From contig NZ_KI912608.1 in the NCBI RefSeq assembly GCF_000519265.1, positions 1,067,665-1,131,664 on the forward strand: DNA of 64,000 nt, written 5' to 3'. This DNA is from Desulfonatronum lacustre DSM 10312. Its GTDB lineage: Bacteria; Desulfobacterota; Desulfovibrionia; Desulfovibrionales; Desulfonatronaceae. The translations under genes and the position numbers were made by a program. This document shows positions 43,498-53,388 of this stretch, piece after piece. Position 1 is the stretch's first letter. Each line of letters opens with the position of its first letter. The notes under the pieces are model-generated. The model was not told the DNA's origin and made no database searches. It saw nothing but the letters and a program-made list of their open reading frames with translations.

Positions 43498-45563
43498 CTG
43501 AACGGAAATCCCGCATCCTGATCGTGGACGACGAGCGAACGAACATCCAGGTCCTCAACGCCATCCTCCAGGAAAATTATGAAATCAGCGTGGCCCTGAG
43601 CGGCGAACAGGCTCTGAAACGGGCCTTTGGCGATAAAAAGCCGGACCTGGTCCTGCTGGACATCCAGATGCCGGACCTGGACGGGTTCGAGGTCTGCCGA
43701 AGATTGCAGGAACATCCGGAAACCAGAGACATACCGGTGATCTTCATCACGGCCAAGTCCAATGAAAAAGACGAGGAGCAAGGTCTGGCCGTGGGCGCGG
43801 TGGACTATATCACCAAGCCTTTCGGCCCGTCCGTGGTTCTGGCCCGGATTCGGGTCCATCTGGAACTGAAGCGCAAGCGGGACATCCTCCGGAACCTCTC
43901 CAACAAGGACGGCCTGACCTGCATCGCCAACCGCCGCCGGTTCGAGGAATTCCTGGAATTCGAATGGCAGCGCGGCATCCGAAGCGGCGAGCCTTTGTCG
44001 CTGATCATGGCGGACATCGATCATTTCAAACTGTACAACGACCATTACGGCCATGCAGCGGGGGACGAGTGCCTGCGGGAAGTGGCCAGAAGCCTGAGTG
44101 GCGTCGTTTCACGACAAACCGATCTGGTAGCCCGGTACGGGGGGGAGGAATTCATCTGCCTGCTCACCGGCACGAACCAGGACGGAGCCAGGGAAGTGGC
44201 CCGGAAAATGCGCGAGGCTGTCGAGGCCCTGGGAATCCCCCATGCCTTCAGCCCCGTGGCGCCGACGATCACCCTGAGCCTTGGCGTGGCCACTCTGGTT
44301 CCCCAGCGGGACGGCAAGACGGCTCACGATCTCTTTCTGGCCGCGGACAAAGCCCTGTACAAGGCCAAAAGCACCGGCAGGAACAAAGTCGCCGCGCTGG
44401 ACGGACTGGACGAGGCCCACGAGCCGTTCACCGCTCCGCGACCAGTCCGGGAACACCAACGCATCCTGATCGTCGACGACGAGCAGATCAACCTGAACGT
44501 GCTCAAGGCCATCTTCCAGGACACCTACCAGACCATCAGCGCCGCGTCCGGAAGCCAAGCCCTGGAACTAGCCCGGGCCGACCCCGCGCCGGACATTATT
44601 CTTTTGGACATCCAGATGCCGGACATGGACGGCTACGAGGTCTGCGAGACCCTGAAGGACGACCCACGTACCAGGGACATCCCGATCCTGTTCATCACCG
44701 TCATGTCCAAGGAAACGGACGAGGCCAAGGGCTTGCGACTGGGCGCGGTGGACTACATCCCCAAGCCCTTCGACCCGTCCGTGGTCCACGCCAGGGTGAA
44801 CACCCACCTGACTTTGCGCCGTACCCTGACCGACCTGGCCCGGCGCAACTCAATCCTTGAAGACGCCCTGAACATGCGCGACAGCGTGGAACGCATCGTG
44901 CGCAACGACCTCAAACGCCCGCTGATGGACATTCTGAACAGATCGGATCGCCTGCTCGCGACCCGTGATCTTCCGGCTTCGTTGCGGGAAACCGTACGCG
45001 ACATTGAACGATCCGGCTTCGAACTTCTGGAAATGATCGCCGCGTCCATCGACTTGTGGAAACTGGAACGGGGCGTCTATCAGCTCGACCCCCATCCGGT
45101 GAACCTGACCCGCATCGTTCAAACCGTGCTCAGAGCCTTGTCGCCCCTGGAAGCGATGGAGAACAAGGCCGTCCGGTTCATCACCGAAGACGCCCCGGCC
45201 TCGATTATGATCCGCGGCGAGGAGTTGCTCTGCTATTCCATGCTCCTGCACCTGATCAAAAACGCCCTGGAAGCCGACCCGCCGGACCGGCCGGTAACCG
45301 TTGCCCTGGAGCACCCTCCGCGACAAGACACGGACCAGGAAGGCCGATCCCGAATCCGGGTCCGCATCGCCAACAGCGGCGTCGTTCCCTTGGAAATCCG
45401 CACCCGGTTCATGGAAAAAGGCGCCACCTGGGGCAAGCCCGACGGCAAGGGCCTGGGCGCCTACTCCGCCCGCCTCATCGCCGAAACCCTCGGCGCGACC
45501 CTCCAGGTCCACATCGATGACGAAAACCAACGTACCGAAATCGTTCTGGAGTTTCCAGGGTAA
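43494..45563 (+). CDS. REC-GGDEF-REC-HATPase signalling protein
   Basis: A 689-residue cytoplasmic protein whose ATG overlaps the kinase stop (ATGA). REC1 (1-120; [18 protein letters not shown]); GGDEF (about 135-300; [26 protein letters not shown] with an RQTD inhibitory site five residues before), so an active, product-inhibited diguanylate cyclase is expected. REC2 (about 325-440). The C-terminal part resembles a kinase ([29 protein letters not shown]), but the phosphorylatable His is replaced ([11 protein letters not shown]), so it is likely degenerate. It would turn phosphorelay input into c-di-GMP. Confidence 0.9.
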   Translation: MTERKSRILIVDDERTNIQVLNAILQENYEISVALSGEQALKRAFGDKKPDLVLLDIQMPDLDGFEVCRRLQEHPETRDIPVIFITAKSNEKDEEQGLAVGAVDYITKPFGPSVVLARIRVHLELKRKRDILRNLSNKDGLTCIANRRRFEEFLEFEWQRGIRSGEPLSLIMADIDHFKLYNDHYGHAAGDECLREVARSLSGVVSRQTDLVARYGGEEFICLLTGTNQDGAREVARKMREAVEALGIPHAFSPVAPTITLSLGVATLVPQRDGKTAHDLFLAADKALYKAKSTGRNKVAALDGLDEAHEPFTAPRPVREHQRILIVDDEQINLNVLKAIFQDTYQTISAASGSQALELARADPAPDIILLDIQMPDMDGYEVCETLKDDPRTRDIPILFITVMSKETDEAKGLRLGAVDYIPKPFDPSVVHARVNTHLTLRRTLTDLARRNSILEDALNMRDSVERIVRNDLKRPLMDILNRSDRLLATRDLPASLRETVRDIERSGFELLEMIAASIDLWKLERGVYQLDPHPVNLTRIVQTVLRALSPLEAMENKAVRFITEDAPASIMIRGEELLCYSMLLHLIKNALEADPPDRPVTVALEHPPRQDTDQEGRSRIRVRIANSGVVPLEIRTRFMEKGATWGKPDGKGLGAYSARLIAETLGATLQVHIDDENQRTEIVLEFPG

Positions 45564-45707
45564 CAGGAAAAACGATACAACTGACTGAAGAAATTGTCGT
45601 ATTCGTACGATGCCGAGGCGGATCGAGCGGGAAAAGAGGCACGTCCTAATCCGGAACGCGCAATGCTTCCCCTCCAGGGGATCGGGTAATCCGGTTCCTT
45701 GCGAACA

Positions 45708-48314
45708 TCAGCGGCCAAAAACTTGCGAAGGCACTTGTTCAAAGGTGTAATTACCTTTGAAGAACTCCTCCGCGTACCACTGGATTTCTCCATCGTCGGT
45801 CAGAACCATGTCCAACAGCCGCACGGAGCCCAACAAGCGCCCGATATGCTCCAGCTTCTCCGTTAGTCGCCCGACATCGTATTTTCGCATTTCAGCCTTG
45901 AGCAGGTCGCCCTTGTGCTCGACCCGAAACCCCATCTTCTTGAGGATCAGGGCCATCAGTTCGGCTCGTCTCGTTCGCCGTCCCACGTCCGCTGCCCCGC
46001 CTTTGAACGAGAAGGTCACGTAGTTGGAGTTGACCTGCTCGGAGCAAAAGGAGTCGATGGTCGCGAAGTGGTAGCCGAGCCGGGCGTTGAAGTTGAGATA
46101 TCTTTTGGAAATAATGGCGTAATTTGGCTCCCCAAGGCCGTCGTGCAAGTGCGGGTCGTTGAGTACGCCTTCCGCAACCACGGCCAAGAGTCCCTGCATG
46201 TTCACCCGGACCGGTCCGGACCAACGCACCTTTTCGTGGGTCACGCCCTTGAGCAGGGCCTGGAACGGTACCGAGACGATCTCCTCCACGGCGACCTCGT
46301 TTGCATCTTCCGCGGAGTTCCCCATCCGCTCGACTCCTCCGCCCAAGTCCAGAACAAAGGCGTTCAGCGGCGTATCGCGCAGCTTCTTTCCGATCCGCCC
46401 GTCCCCGGCTCGCCCCCTGAGCCAGTCTCCCAGGTGAAACATCTCCCGCATCGCCATTTCATGGGCAAAGCGAATCACGTCGTGCAGGGTGGCGCAGCCT
46501 TCCGGGGTGAACTCCGCGCTTCGCGGATCGAGCAGATTCAGCGGAACGACCTTGTTCAACACCCCGCGGACACGGATATGGACCGGGCTGTCCGCGATCA
46601 GGTTGGCCGGAGCCTTCTGCCGGATGACTGCGGGCACTTCACCCTTGTAAATAGTCCTGCGGGTGGCGTCCAAGGTAATGATGTCTCCGGCCTGGATGGT
46701 CCGTGTTCCGGTTTCAATCCCGACCAACGTCGGAACCTTGAATTCCCTGGCCACGGAAGCCATATGCCCGGTGACGCTGCCCACATCCGTCACGATCCCC
46801 TTGACCCTGCTCATGGCCGGGACAAGGGTCGGCGATGTCTGGCGGGCCACGAGGATAGAGCCTTCAGGAATGCCGGCCAGGCTTTGATCATCCTCCAGGA
46901 TATACGCCGGACCGCTGGCCGCGCCGGGGGCGGCGGTCATGCCCGCGTGGATCAGAACGCGGTCGCGGGGCACGTGGACGTCCCTCCCCAGCTCTTCGAA
47001 GGACAAGTCCTCCGTGACCCTCTGCAAGGGGCGGGCTTGCAGGATGATAATCTTGCCGGCTTGATCCAGAGCCCATTCAATATCCAAAGGCGTGCCGAAA
47101 TGCTCTTCTAGCTTCAACCCGTAGTCGGTCAGGACGCGGAGTTGTTCGGAGGTCAGACAGGGAGCGTTCCGCCGGGCCAGGGGCGTCTCACTTAGGCGCA
47201 GCCCCTGTTCCCTATCCATGACAAGCATGGTGTCTTTTCCGGCAATCTCCTGCTCCAGAACCTCCCTGGTCTCCCGGCAGATCCGCCAGTAGTCGGTTCT
47301 CGCCGACCCGTCCACGACGCTCACCCCAAGGCCCCAGTTGGCGTTGACGCAGATGTTGTCGGCCACATGATAGTTCGGGTCAATGGTGTACAGGCAACCG
47401 CTGGACACGGCATCCACCATGGCCACGCACAGAACGCTCATCAGGTCGTCGATGTCCCGATATCCCTTGCCGCGCCGGTAGAATACCGCCCTGGGGTTGA
47501 ATATCCCGGCCACGACCTCTTTATAGGCCGCAAGCAGGTTGTCGACAGGGACGTTCAAGACACTGTCGTACTGTCCGGCAAAGGAAGAAGACGGGGAATC
47601 TTCGGCGCTGGCGCTGCTGCGAACGGCGAAACGCAGATCCTCACCGAGATCGCCGGCCAAAACCCGGGCCTCGTGAAGGATGGCCCTCGCGACGTCGTCG
47701 GGCAGCTGAGAGCCGAGAATCAGAACCTTGATCTCGGCGCAGACCGTTTCGAGACGTTCCATGTCCCGGACATCGAGTTGCCGTAGCTTACGCTTGACCT
47801 TTTCATAGATTCCCGCCTGCTTGAAAAAATGATGACACGAGAAGGCCGTGACCGCGAACCCTTTGGGCGCGGGCAAATACGCCCTGTTTGAAATATCGGC
47901 CAGGTTGGCCGCCTTGTTCCCCACCAACGCGCTTTTCTCGCGACTCAAGTTGGCCAGGGAGATGGTCCAGTTGCTCTTTTCCAGCTTTTGCCGTCCCCGC
48001 AGCTCCTTGAGAACGGACCGGCCGATCCTGTCGGCGACGCTCCTGAGGTTCGCGAACCGATTCCGGGACAACGCATCCAGGTCGGATGAAAGATCCCGAA
48101 CAATGGCCACGAGACGCTCACACAAAACAACGACCTCATCGTAATCGAACGAGTCCGGATTGAGCATCATGTCTTCGATGTCGTTGATCACATGGAGTGA
48201 GGCGGTGTTCTTCTCCAATAGCTCCTTGAAAATATTGTACCGCTCCACGAAAACCTCCGTCTCGGCTTCTGGTTTGACGGCGGGCCTGATCCATTCTTTG
48301 ACATAAGCGATCAT
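45708..48314 (-). CDS. PEP synthase-like protein (PEP/pyruvate-binding and PEP-utilising swivelling domains)
   Basis: An 868-residue protein. Residues 1-120 are helical; about 125-460 is a PPDK_N ATP-grasp part (GNKAANLADISN, LRFAVRSSASAEDSPSSSFAGQ, TPLDIEWALDQAGKIIILQARPLQ). The swivelling domain has the phospho-His motif GSVTGHMASVAREFKVPTLVG. The last 280 residues lack the canonical PEP-binding TIM barrel and instead form an unassigned domain (LGYHFATIDSFCSEQVNSNY). It can probably be phosphorylated from ATP, but the acceptor may not be pyruvate. The gene is monocistronic. Confidence 0.78.
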   Translation of the reverse strand: MIAYVKEWIRPAVKPEAETEVFVERYNIFKELLEKNTASLHVINDIEDMMLNPDSFDYDEVVVLCERLVAIVRDLSSDLDALSRNRFANLRSVADRIGRSVLKELRGRQKLEKSNWTISLANLSREKSALVGNKAANLADISNRAYLPAPKGFAVTAFSCHHFFKQAGIYEKVKRKLRQLDVRDMERLETVCAEIKVLILGSQLPDDVARAILHEARVLAGDLGEDLRFAVRSSASAEDSPSSSFAGQYDSVLNVPVDNLLAAYKEVVAGIFNPRAVFYRRGKGYRDIDDLMSVLCVAMVDAVSSGCLYTIDPNYHVADNICVNANWGLGVSVVDGSARTDYWRICRETREVLEQEIAGKDTMLVMDREQGLRLSETPLARRNAPCLTSEQLRVLTDYGLKLEEHFGTPLDIEWALDQAGKIIILQARPLQRVTEDLSFEELGRDVHVPRDRVLIHAGMTAAPGAASGPAYILEDDQSLAGIPEGSILVARQTSPTLVPAMSRVKGIVTDVGSVTGHMASVAREFKVPTLVGIETGTRTIQAGDIITLDATRRTIYKGEVPAVIRQKAPANLIADSPVHIRVRGVLNKVVPLNLLDPRSAEFTPEGCATLHDVIRFAHEMAMREMFHLGDWLRGRAGDGRIGKKLRDTPLNAFVLDLGGGVERMGNSAEDANEVAVEEIVSVPFQALLKGVTHEKVRWSGPVRVNMQGLLAVVAEGVLNDPHLHDGLGEPNYAIISKRYLNFNARLGYHFATIDSFCSEQVNSNYVTFSFKGGAADVGRRTRRAELMALILKKMGFRVEHKGDLLKAEMRKYDVGRLTEKLEHIGRLLGSVRLLDMVLTDDGEIQWYAEEFFKGNYTFEQVPSQVFGR

Positions 48315-48376
48315 TTTTCCTCTCCTTTCACGATCACGCGTCCATTGAAATCATTCTTTTTGCCAACACAAAAAAT

Positions 48377-48411
48377 AAAATGGGCTCCGGTAAAAAACCG
48401 GAGCCCATTTT
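48377..48411 (-). terminator. Intrinsic terminator downstream of the beta-lactamase-like gene
   Basis: AAAATGGGCTCCGG (48377-48390) pairs perfectly with 48398-48411 over 14 bp, loop 7. On the minus strand a T-rich run (TTTTATTTTTTG) follows. It lies 190 bp after the hydrolase stop and 63 bp before the start of the PEP-synthase-like gene, insulating the two. It falls in the otherwise empty gap 48315-48602. Confidence 0.85.
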
Positions 48412-48602
48412 GGGTACAAAGTACAAAAAGAATGTGTCGCTGAAAATTTTCTTTATATCTACCCCTGCCATTTAGAAAAGGCAAGCTCTTGCATACAGCA
48501 CTGCGAAAAATACCTTCTGGAATGCTTCAAGACATCTATTTAATGGCAATAAATCCGCTTGTCCGCATCTTTTATTCACTGTAGACATTTTCCCAACCTA
48601 CC

Positions 48603-49820
48603 TCAGGGCGTCCTCTCCAGACATTCCGTGACACCTCGCCCCCCCGTGGCCTCCAACCACAGACACACGACGTCCAGGACGAGTTCGTCCCCGTGTTCGC
48701 CATTGGTCAAAACGGCGATGCCCCGTACCTGGGAGCCGTCCGGCTCATGGCCGGGCAGGAATGCCAGAAAGGAATGCCACGCCGGAAGATTGTCGCCGGG
48801 ATGAAAAGCCAACAAGCCTTGGCCGTCCGGGAGATCCAACAATCCCAACCCCAGCCCCCAGCGGCTTCCGGCGAAGACCAGCCCGCTGTTTGCGCCGGGC
48901 TGAGGGGAAAGCATGTCCCGCAAGAGTGAACGTTCCAAACCCAGGCTGGCCCCCCTCCCTCCTTCCTCCGTTGCGCTCGCGGTCAACCCGGCGACGAAGC
49001 GCCCCAGGTCCCCGGCCGTGGCCCACAGCCCGGCCGCGGCCAGGGCCGCGAACCGACGCTCCGGCACGGCGGCGTTGTCCGCGGTATAGGACCGCGCCTT
49101 GCGGCCGTACAGCCGAGGATCGTCGCCAAAGCTGCTTGATTCCATGCCCAGCGGATTCAAAATCAGATCCCGGGCCACCTGGGAAAAAGGCCGTCCGGTA
49201 ACCTCTTCGAGCAGCAATTCCATCAGTGTGTAGCCTCCACCGGAGTAGGCCCACTGCTCCCCGGGCGACAGGATCACGACCACGCCACGATCACCGGCGT
49301 CCGAAGCCGAGGTCAGGGAAGCTTCCAAGGTCTGAACCGGCTGGTCCGACAAAAAGCCCAAGTACCCCGGCACCGAAAGCCCGGCGGTATGGCTGAGAAT
49401 CCGGCGCAACGTCACCTCGTCGGGGTCGAACTCCGATTCCGGGAGTCGCCAGCGGGTCACGTACCGGGAAACCGGTTCATCCAAATCCAACAGCCCGGCC
49501 TGAACCATCCGCAAGACCACCGCCGCGCTCACGGCCTTGGAAATAGAGGCCGCCTGAAAAACCGTATCCGGAAGGGCCGGAAGCCACGCTTCCATCTCCG
49601 CCCACCCATATCCCTCCTCCCAAACGACCATTCCGTCTTCCACCAGCGCCACGGACGCTCCATGCACCTGCCACTTGTCCATCAGGTGGAACATGGCCTT
49701 TTCCAAAGCATCAGGCTGCAGAAAAACAACCTGAGCCGTGCCCGGACCAGCAAGGCCGACGAGCCACAAGCAAAACAGGCTGGGCAGCAGAAAGCGTGAA
49801 ATTTGAAAATGACGTAACAT
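48603..49820 (-). CDS. Beta-lactamase class C/serine hydrolase family protein
   Basis: A 405-residue exported protein from the ATG at 49820 (GGAGG upstream), signal peptide about 1-30. Catalytic motifs of the class C/EstB fold: SxxK in QAASISKAVSAAV, YSG in WAYSGGGYTLMELL, and HPG in FHPGDNLPAWHS. Such proteins act as D-aminopeptidases, esterases or beta-lactamases; the substrate cannot be told from the sequence. It stands alone. Confidence 0.85.
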   Translation of the reverse strand: MLRHFQISRFLLPSLFCLWLVGLAGPGTAQVVFLQPDALEKAMFHLMDKWQVHGASVALVEDGMVVWEEGYGWAEMEAWLPALPDTVFQAASISKAVSAAVVLRMVQAGLLDLDEPVSRYVTRWRLPESEFDPDEVTLRRILSHTAGLSVPGYLGFLSDQPVQTLEASLTSASDAGDRGVVVILSPGEQWAYSGGGYTLMELLLEEVTGRPFSQVARDLILNPLGMESSSFGDDPRLYGRKARSYTADNAAVPERRFAALAAAGLWATAGDLGRFVAGLTASATEEGGRGASLGLERSLLRDMLSPQPGANSGLVFAGSRWGLGLGLLDLPDGQGLLAFHPGDNLPAWHSFLAFLPGHEPDGSQVRGIAVLTNGEHGDELVLDVVCLWLEATGGRGVTECLERTP

Positions 49821-50020
49821 GGGACCTCCATCTCTCTGCATGCAAGAAGTCATGTAAAATCTTCATCTCCGCCTCTTGCAGTATTGTCGCCCTCTCGTCA
49901 ATTTCTCCACTTGTCCGACACATCCTCACGTATCTGGAGAACGGATACGATTTCCGTGCCACCGGACTTGTCGCCCGGTGGCACGGAAACTTTCATTGCA
50001 CTTCACACTTCAGCGTCGGC

Positions 50021-50677
50021 TCACTGTGGGTAATGCCGTGCGATTTCCGACTCCACCAGTTGCTGCAACTGCTTGAAGCCAAAAGTCGTCAAGGGTTTGC
50101 CGTTGACGAAAAAGCCCGGAGTCTTGGTGACGTTGAGCGCCCTGGCGTCGGCGATGTCCTGCTCCAGAATGCGCTGAATCCTTGCTTCGTTCATGTCGCT
50201 TCTGATCGTCTCCAGGTCCACGCCGGCCATGGCCACGAAGTCCCAGAGCAAGTGCGGTTGCGGGTTCTGGTGACTCGCCCAATGGCCCTGGCTTTTATAC
50301 ATGATGTCCAGGGTTTCCCAGTATTTGTCCTGATTGCCCGCGGCTTCGAGTATGCGCACGAAGTCTTCGGCCCCGTCATGGAACGGAGCGTACCGCAACA
50401 CCAGCCTGATTTTGCCGGGATTGTCATCCATCAGTTTCTTCACAAAGGGCGAGAACGCGGCGCATGTCTCGCAGGCCGGGTCCATGAACTCCACCAGGGT
50501 GACCCGGGCATCCGGATTGCCCAGGGTGGGCGAGTGAGGTCGGACAAAGATTTCAGCATCTTCCCGTGCCAGAAAGTCCAGCTTCTGCGATTGCTGCGTC
50601 TGGTAGACATGGGTTGCAATGATAAAGAGCAGCCCCAGGGACAGTCCGGCCGCGACAACGAGATATTGTTTCCTCAT
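50021..50677 (-). CDS. DsbA-like thiol oxidoreductase
   Basis: A 218-residue membrane-anchored thioredoxin-fold protein (TM about 5-24, then YQTQQSQKLD). The active site is C69-E-T-C72 (DPACETCAAF), and a cis-Pro is in KTPGFFVNG. Canonical DsbA has CPHC. It would oxidise cysteines in exported proteins. The ATG overlaps the stop of the dsbB-like gene (ATGA), so the pair forms one unit. Confidence 0.88.
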   Translation of the reverse strand: MRKQYLVVAAGLSLGLLFIIATHVYQTQQSQKLDFLAREDAEIFVRPHSPTLGNPDARVTLVEFMDPACETCAAFSPFVKKLMDDNPGKIRLVLRYAPFHDGAEDFVRILEAAGNQDKYWETLDIMYKSQGHWASHQNPQPHLLWDFVAMAGVDLETIRSDMNEARIQRILEQDIADARALNVTKTPGFFVNGKPLTTFGFKQLQQLVESEIARHYPQ

Positions 50678-51111
50678 TGAGAAATTCTCCTGTTGAAAAT
50701 GTTGAGTAGCACCAGAATGATCGTGAAAGCCAACAATGAAAGCATGGGAATCGTCAGAAAACCGAGAATGTCGAAATGGATGTCCGTGCAGGAGACTCCC
50801 TGACTGCATGGTTTGATGTTCTCCGGGACTATCCCGTAAATAAGCAAATTCTGGTACAAGGCCACAAGCCAGCCCGCGCCGGCCAGAGGCAGGGCGTAAC
50901 GCACCACGCTTTTGTCGCAAAAAAAGAGACCCGTGGTGAATATAAACGCCAAGGGAAAGAGAAAAATGCGCTGGTACCAGCAGAGAACACAGGGGGGCAG
51001 CTGCATCACGGCACTGAAAAAAATGCTCGTCAGTGCGGACGCAATGGTCAGCAGCCAAGCCAGAAAGAGAATATTCCAGCCTGGCTTCGAAACGCTATCC
51101 GTAGAAGGCAT
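50674..51111 (-). CDS. DsbB/BdbC-like disulfide oxidoreductase
   Basis: A 145-residue protein from the ATG at 51111 (GGGAG nine bases upstream) with four transmembrane helices. Redox pairs are C41VLC44 (LPPCVLCWYQR) and PCSQGVSC in the second periplasmic loop. It reoxidises the DsbA-like partner and passes electrons to quinone. A longer start at 51156 is possible but adds residues outside the family. Confidence 0.88.
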   Translation of the reverse strand: MPSTDSVSKPGWNILFLAWLLTIASALTSIFFSAVMQLPPCVLCWYQRIFLFPLAFIFTTGLFFCDKSVVRYALPLAGAGWLVALYQNLLIYGIVPENIKPCSQGVSCTDIHFDILGFLTIPMLSLLAFTIILVLLNIFNRRISQ

Positions 51112-51231
51112 GCGGATTGATCTCCCATGAATGTAATGGAGCGGCACAATCGCCAAGGGCCTGGGCGACCCGCGGGAACAGCCGACAAAAAGCCGTTTAA
51201 GCCGTCAGTTCGGCTAGGAGGGCAAGCAAGA

Positions 51232-51585
51232 TCAGGAAAATTCAGGCGGAAAGTCGATACGATGGACCAAGTCCGAGGGAGGGCGCGCAAAAGGTGGGAG
51301 AGCGAAGGTAATGGTCAACGGAAGGCCGGAGGTGGCCTCGGGAAGGAGGGACGTGAGCAGCTTCAGGCAGAAGAGACAGAGACACCCCTGCTCCGTGCAA
51401 GGGGCTGGGTTCGCGGGTTCACCAGAGCTGTCATCCGGGCTGTCATCATGGCTGAACGGCATGCAGCAGGAATCCGCTCCACCGGAGTGAAACAACGCCG
51501 AAACAACAGCCCCCATCCCGGTTGCGGCAAAAGAGGTCGTCAACAAAACGGCCAAAAGAAGTCCTCTTGCAAGCAGCGCATGCAT
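51232..51585 (-). CDS. Small secreted His/Cys-containing protein, unknown
   Basis: A 117-residue protein if begun at the ATG at 51585 (an upstream ATG at 51615 is also possible, no clear ribosome-binding site for either). A signal-peptide-like start (LLARGLLLAVLLTTSFAATG) is followed by DSCCMPFSHDDSPDDSSGEP and CTEQGCLCLFCLKLL. The Cys and His cluster suggests metal binding or disulfides, in line with the Dsb pair 121 bp downstream. No family recognised. Confidence 0.5.
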   Translation of the reverse strand: MHALLARGLLLAVLLTTSFAATGMGAVVSALFHSGGADSCCMPFSHDDSPDDSSGEPANPAPCTEQGCLCLFCLKLLTSLLPEATSGLPLTITFALPPFARPPSDLVHRIDFPPEFS

Positions 51586-51887
51586 TTTTAATAGATACCG
51601 CGCCGATGTCCGCATGTCAAAAAACATAGATTTTGAACTTTTATTTGACAATCCCTCTACACGAACATAGCATTTTCCTCTGTCAATAGGCCAACGAAAG
51701 AATATGACATTCGTCGTTCTGTTCGAAATGTTGTTTACCGTAAGCGGATTCGATTGTATTGCCATGGACATTGGTCCCCAGGCTCTTCCGATTCCTCTTG
51801 TTACTCCCTCCCTCGATCACTCCAAACACATCCGGTTCACGGGGCGGGTACGGCATCATGGATGTTCAACCACGACAAGGAGAAGCG

Positions 51888-52463
51888 ATGATGAAAGCAC
51901 TGAGTCTCATGACGTTCTGGATGCCCCTTACGGTCTTGAGCATGCTGTTCATGGCCGGTTCGCACGGCCCGGCGGATGCGGCGGAGCATGAACATCAACA
52001 TCAAGTGGGCAGTGAGTTGGAATTTCTCGTGGAAATGATCCCTCACCATCAGGAAGCCGTGGACAGCGCCAAGCAGATCCTGGCCGTGACCGAACGCCAG
52101 GAACTGCGCGACTTTGCCAAGGAGGTGATGGACGATCAGACCGGGGAAATCGCGAAGATGCGCCAGTGGATCGAGCAGTGGTATCCCGACGCGTCCACAC
52201 AGGCGGCCTATCAGCCCATGATGCGGGACATCGAAGGCCTGCCCGCGGAGGAAGCGGACACCGTCTTCCTGGAGGACATGATTGAACATCACCTCGGCGC
52301 CGTGCATATGGCCCGGGATGTTCTGGACAAAAATCTGGCCGTGCACCCCGAAGTGCGGACTCTGGCCGAAGAAATCGTCGCCGCCCAAAATCGAGAGATC
52401 GACCAGATGCGCGAATGGCTGGAGCAATGGGGCGGCGCTCCGACGGACCACCACGGTCATTGA
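51888..52463 (+). CDS. DUF305 protein, exported
   Basis: A 191-residue protein from the ATG at 51888 (AAGGAG upstream) with a signal peptide (about 1-31) and a His-rich mature start (EHEHQHQ). It has two DUF305 units: MIPHHQEAVDSAKQIL and MIEHHLGAVHMARDVL, each ending in MRxWLEQW. The family is ferritin-like and often linked to copper resistance. It is convergent with the pentapeptide-repeat gene. Confidence 0.85.
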   Translation: MMKALSLMTFWMPLTVLSMLFMAGSHGPADAAEHEHQHQVGSELEFLVEMIPHHQEAVDSAKQILAVTERQELRDFAKEVMDDQTGEIAKMRQWIEQWYPDASTQAAYQPMMRDIEGLPAEEADTVFLEDMIEHHLGAVHMARDVLDKNLAVHPEVRTLAEEIVAAQNREIDQMREWLEQWGGAPTDHHGH

Positions 52464-52506
52464 TCATCTGACGCAGAGAAGCACCCCGGTTCCAGGGCAC
52501 GTTCCT

Positions 52507-53112
52507 TCAGTCCAACCTGCACTCGCCCCTGGAACCGGGGCCGCATGTCCGCCCGTCGATCCACACGGCGCCGATCAGGTTGGCTCCGTTCCATTCCACG
52601 CCGTCGATCTCGGCCCCTCTCAGATCGGCTCGGCTCAGGTCCGCCAGGAACAGGTTCGCGCGAACCAAGCGCGCGTTCTTCAGGTCCGCCCTGTGCAAGT
52701 TGGCCTTGAACAGGACGGCTTCGGTCAGGTCGGCTCCGGCAAGAACGGCCCTGTACAGATTGGCCCCGGTCGCGTCCGCGGTGGTCAGGTTGGCGACCTT
52801 GAGATCGACCCGGATCAGGTTGGTCATAAGGAGGTCGGCCCCGTGCAGATCGGCTTCGCGCAGATCCGCTTCGAGCAGATTGGCTTCCGCCAGATTCGCG
52901 AACCGCAAATCCGCGCCCCACAGATCAGCCTTGGTCAGATCGGCTTTGCTCAAATCCGCCCGGCTGAGGTCGCATCCCGGACAGGACCGAGTGTCCAACA
53001 GTCGCTCCAGGCCCGCCTGGTCAAATGTAAAACCAGGGAGTGCCCCCAGCCAAAACAGTACGGCCGTCATCGCCAAGGCGACAACGGCCGTGTTCGCGGC
53101 GTTATTGTTCAC
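52507..53112 (-). CDS. Exported pentapeptide-repeat protein, paralog 2
   Basis: A 201-residue protein with an N-terminal hydrophobic segment (AVVALAMTAVLFWLGALPGF), then CPGCDLSRADLSKADLTKAD and about 25 A(D/N)LxX units ending with GAVWIDGRTCGPGS. The plan, from FDQA-L and CPGC to the closing WIDGR-C motif, is that of the protein at 11752-12171, so the two are paralogs. It begins 9 bp after the stop of the cytochrome gene, suggesting cotranscription. Confidence 0.85.
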   Translation of the reverse strand: MNNNAANTAVVALAMTAVLFWLGALPGFTFDQAGLERLLDTRSCPGCDLSRADLSKADLTKADLWGADLRFANLAEANLLEADLREADLHGADLLMTNLIRVDLKVANLTTADATGANLYRAVLAGADLTEAVLFKANLHRADLKNARLVRANLFLADLSRADLRGAEIDGVEWNGANLIGAVWIDGRTCGPGSRGECRLD

Positions 53113-53121
53113 AAAACCGCC

Positions 53122-53388
53122 CTACCGGTTGGCCAAATATTCCACCACGGCGTCCCGCTCCTCGGCGTTGAGCAATCCGGCTCGCTTGCCGATCATCCGG
53201 TCCACCGTGGTTTCCCAGCCAGCCTGGTCTTTGGTGGCCCGCTCAACCCGCCCCAACCCGTGGCACTGGGAACACCGCTCCTGATAGAGTTTCTCCCCGT
53301 CCAGGGCTACAGCGGAAACGGCCGCCGTGCCGGCGAACAACAAAAACCCGCTCAGAGCCAGGCTGGTTATGATGGTATTCTTCTTCAT
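53122..53388 (-). CDS. Monoheme cytochrome c
   Basis: An 88-residue exported protein (signal peptide about 1-26) with one heme site CSQCH and a distal Met in RMIGKRAGLL. AAGGAGGGAGC precedes the ATG. It is a small periplasmic electron carrier. The downstream gene on the same strand encodes the pentapeptide-repeat protein. Confidence 0.88.
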   Translation of the reverse strand: MKKNTIITSLALSGFLLFAGTAAVSAVALDGEKLYQERCSQCHGLGRVERATKDQAGWETTVDRMIGKRAGLLNAEERDAVVEYLANR

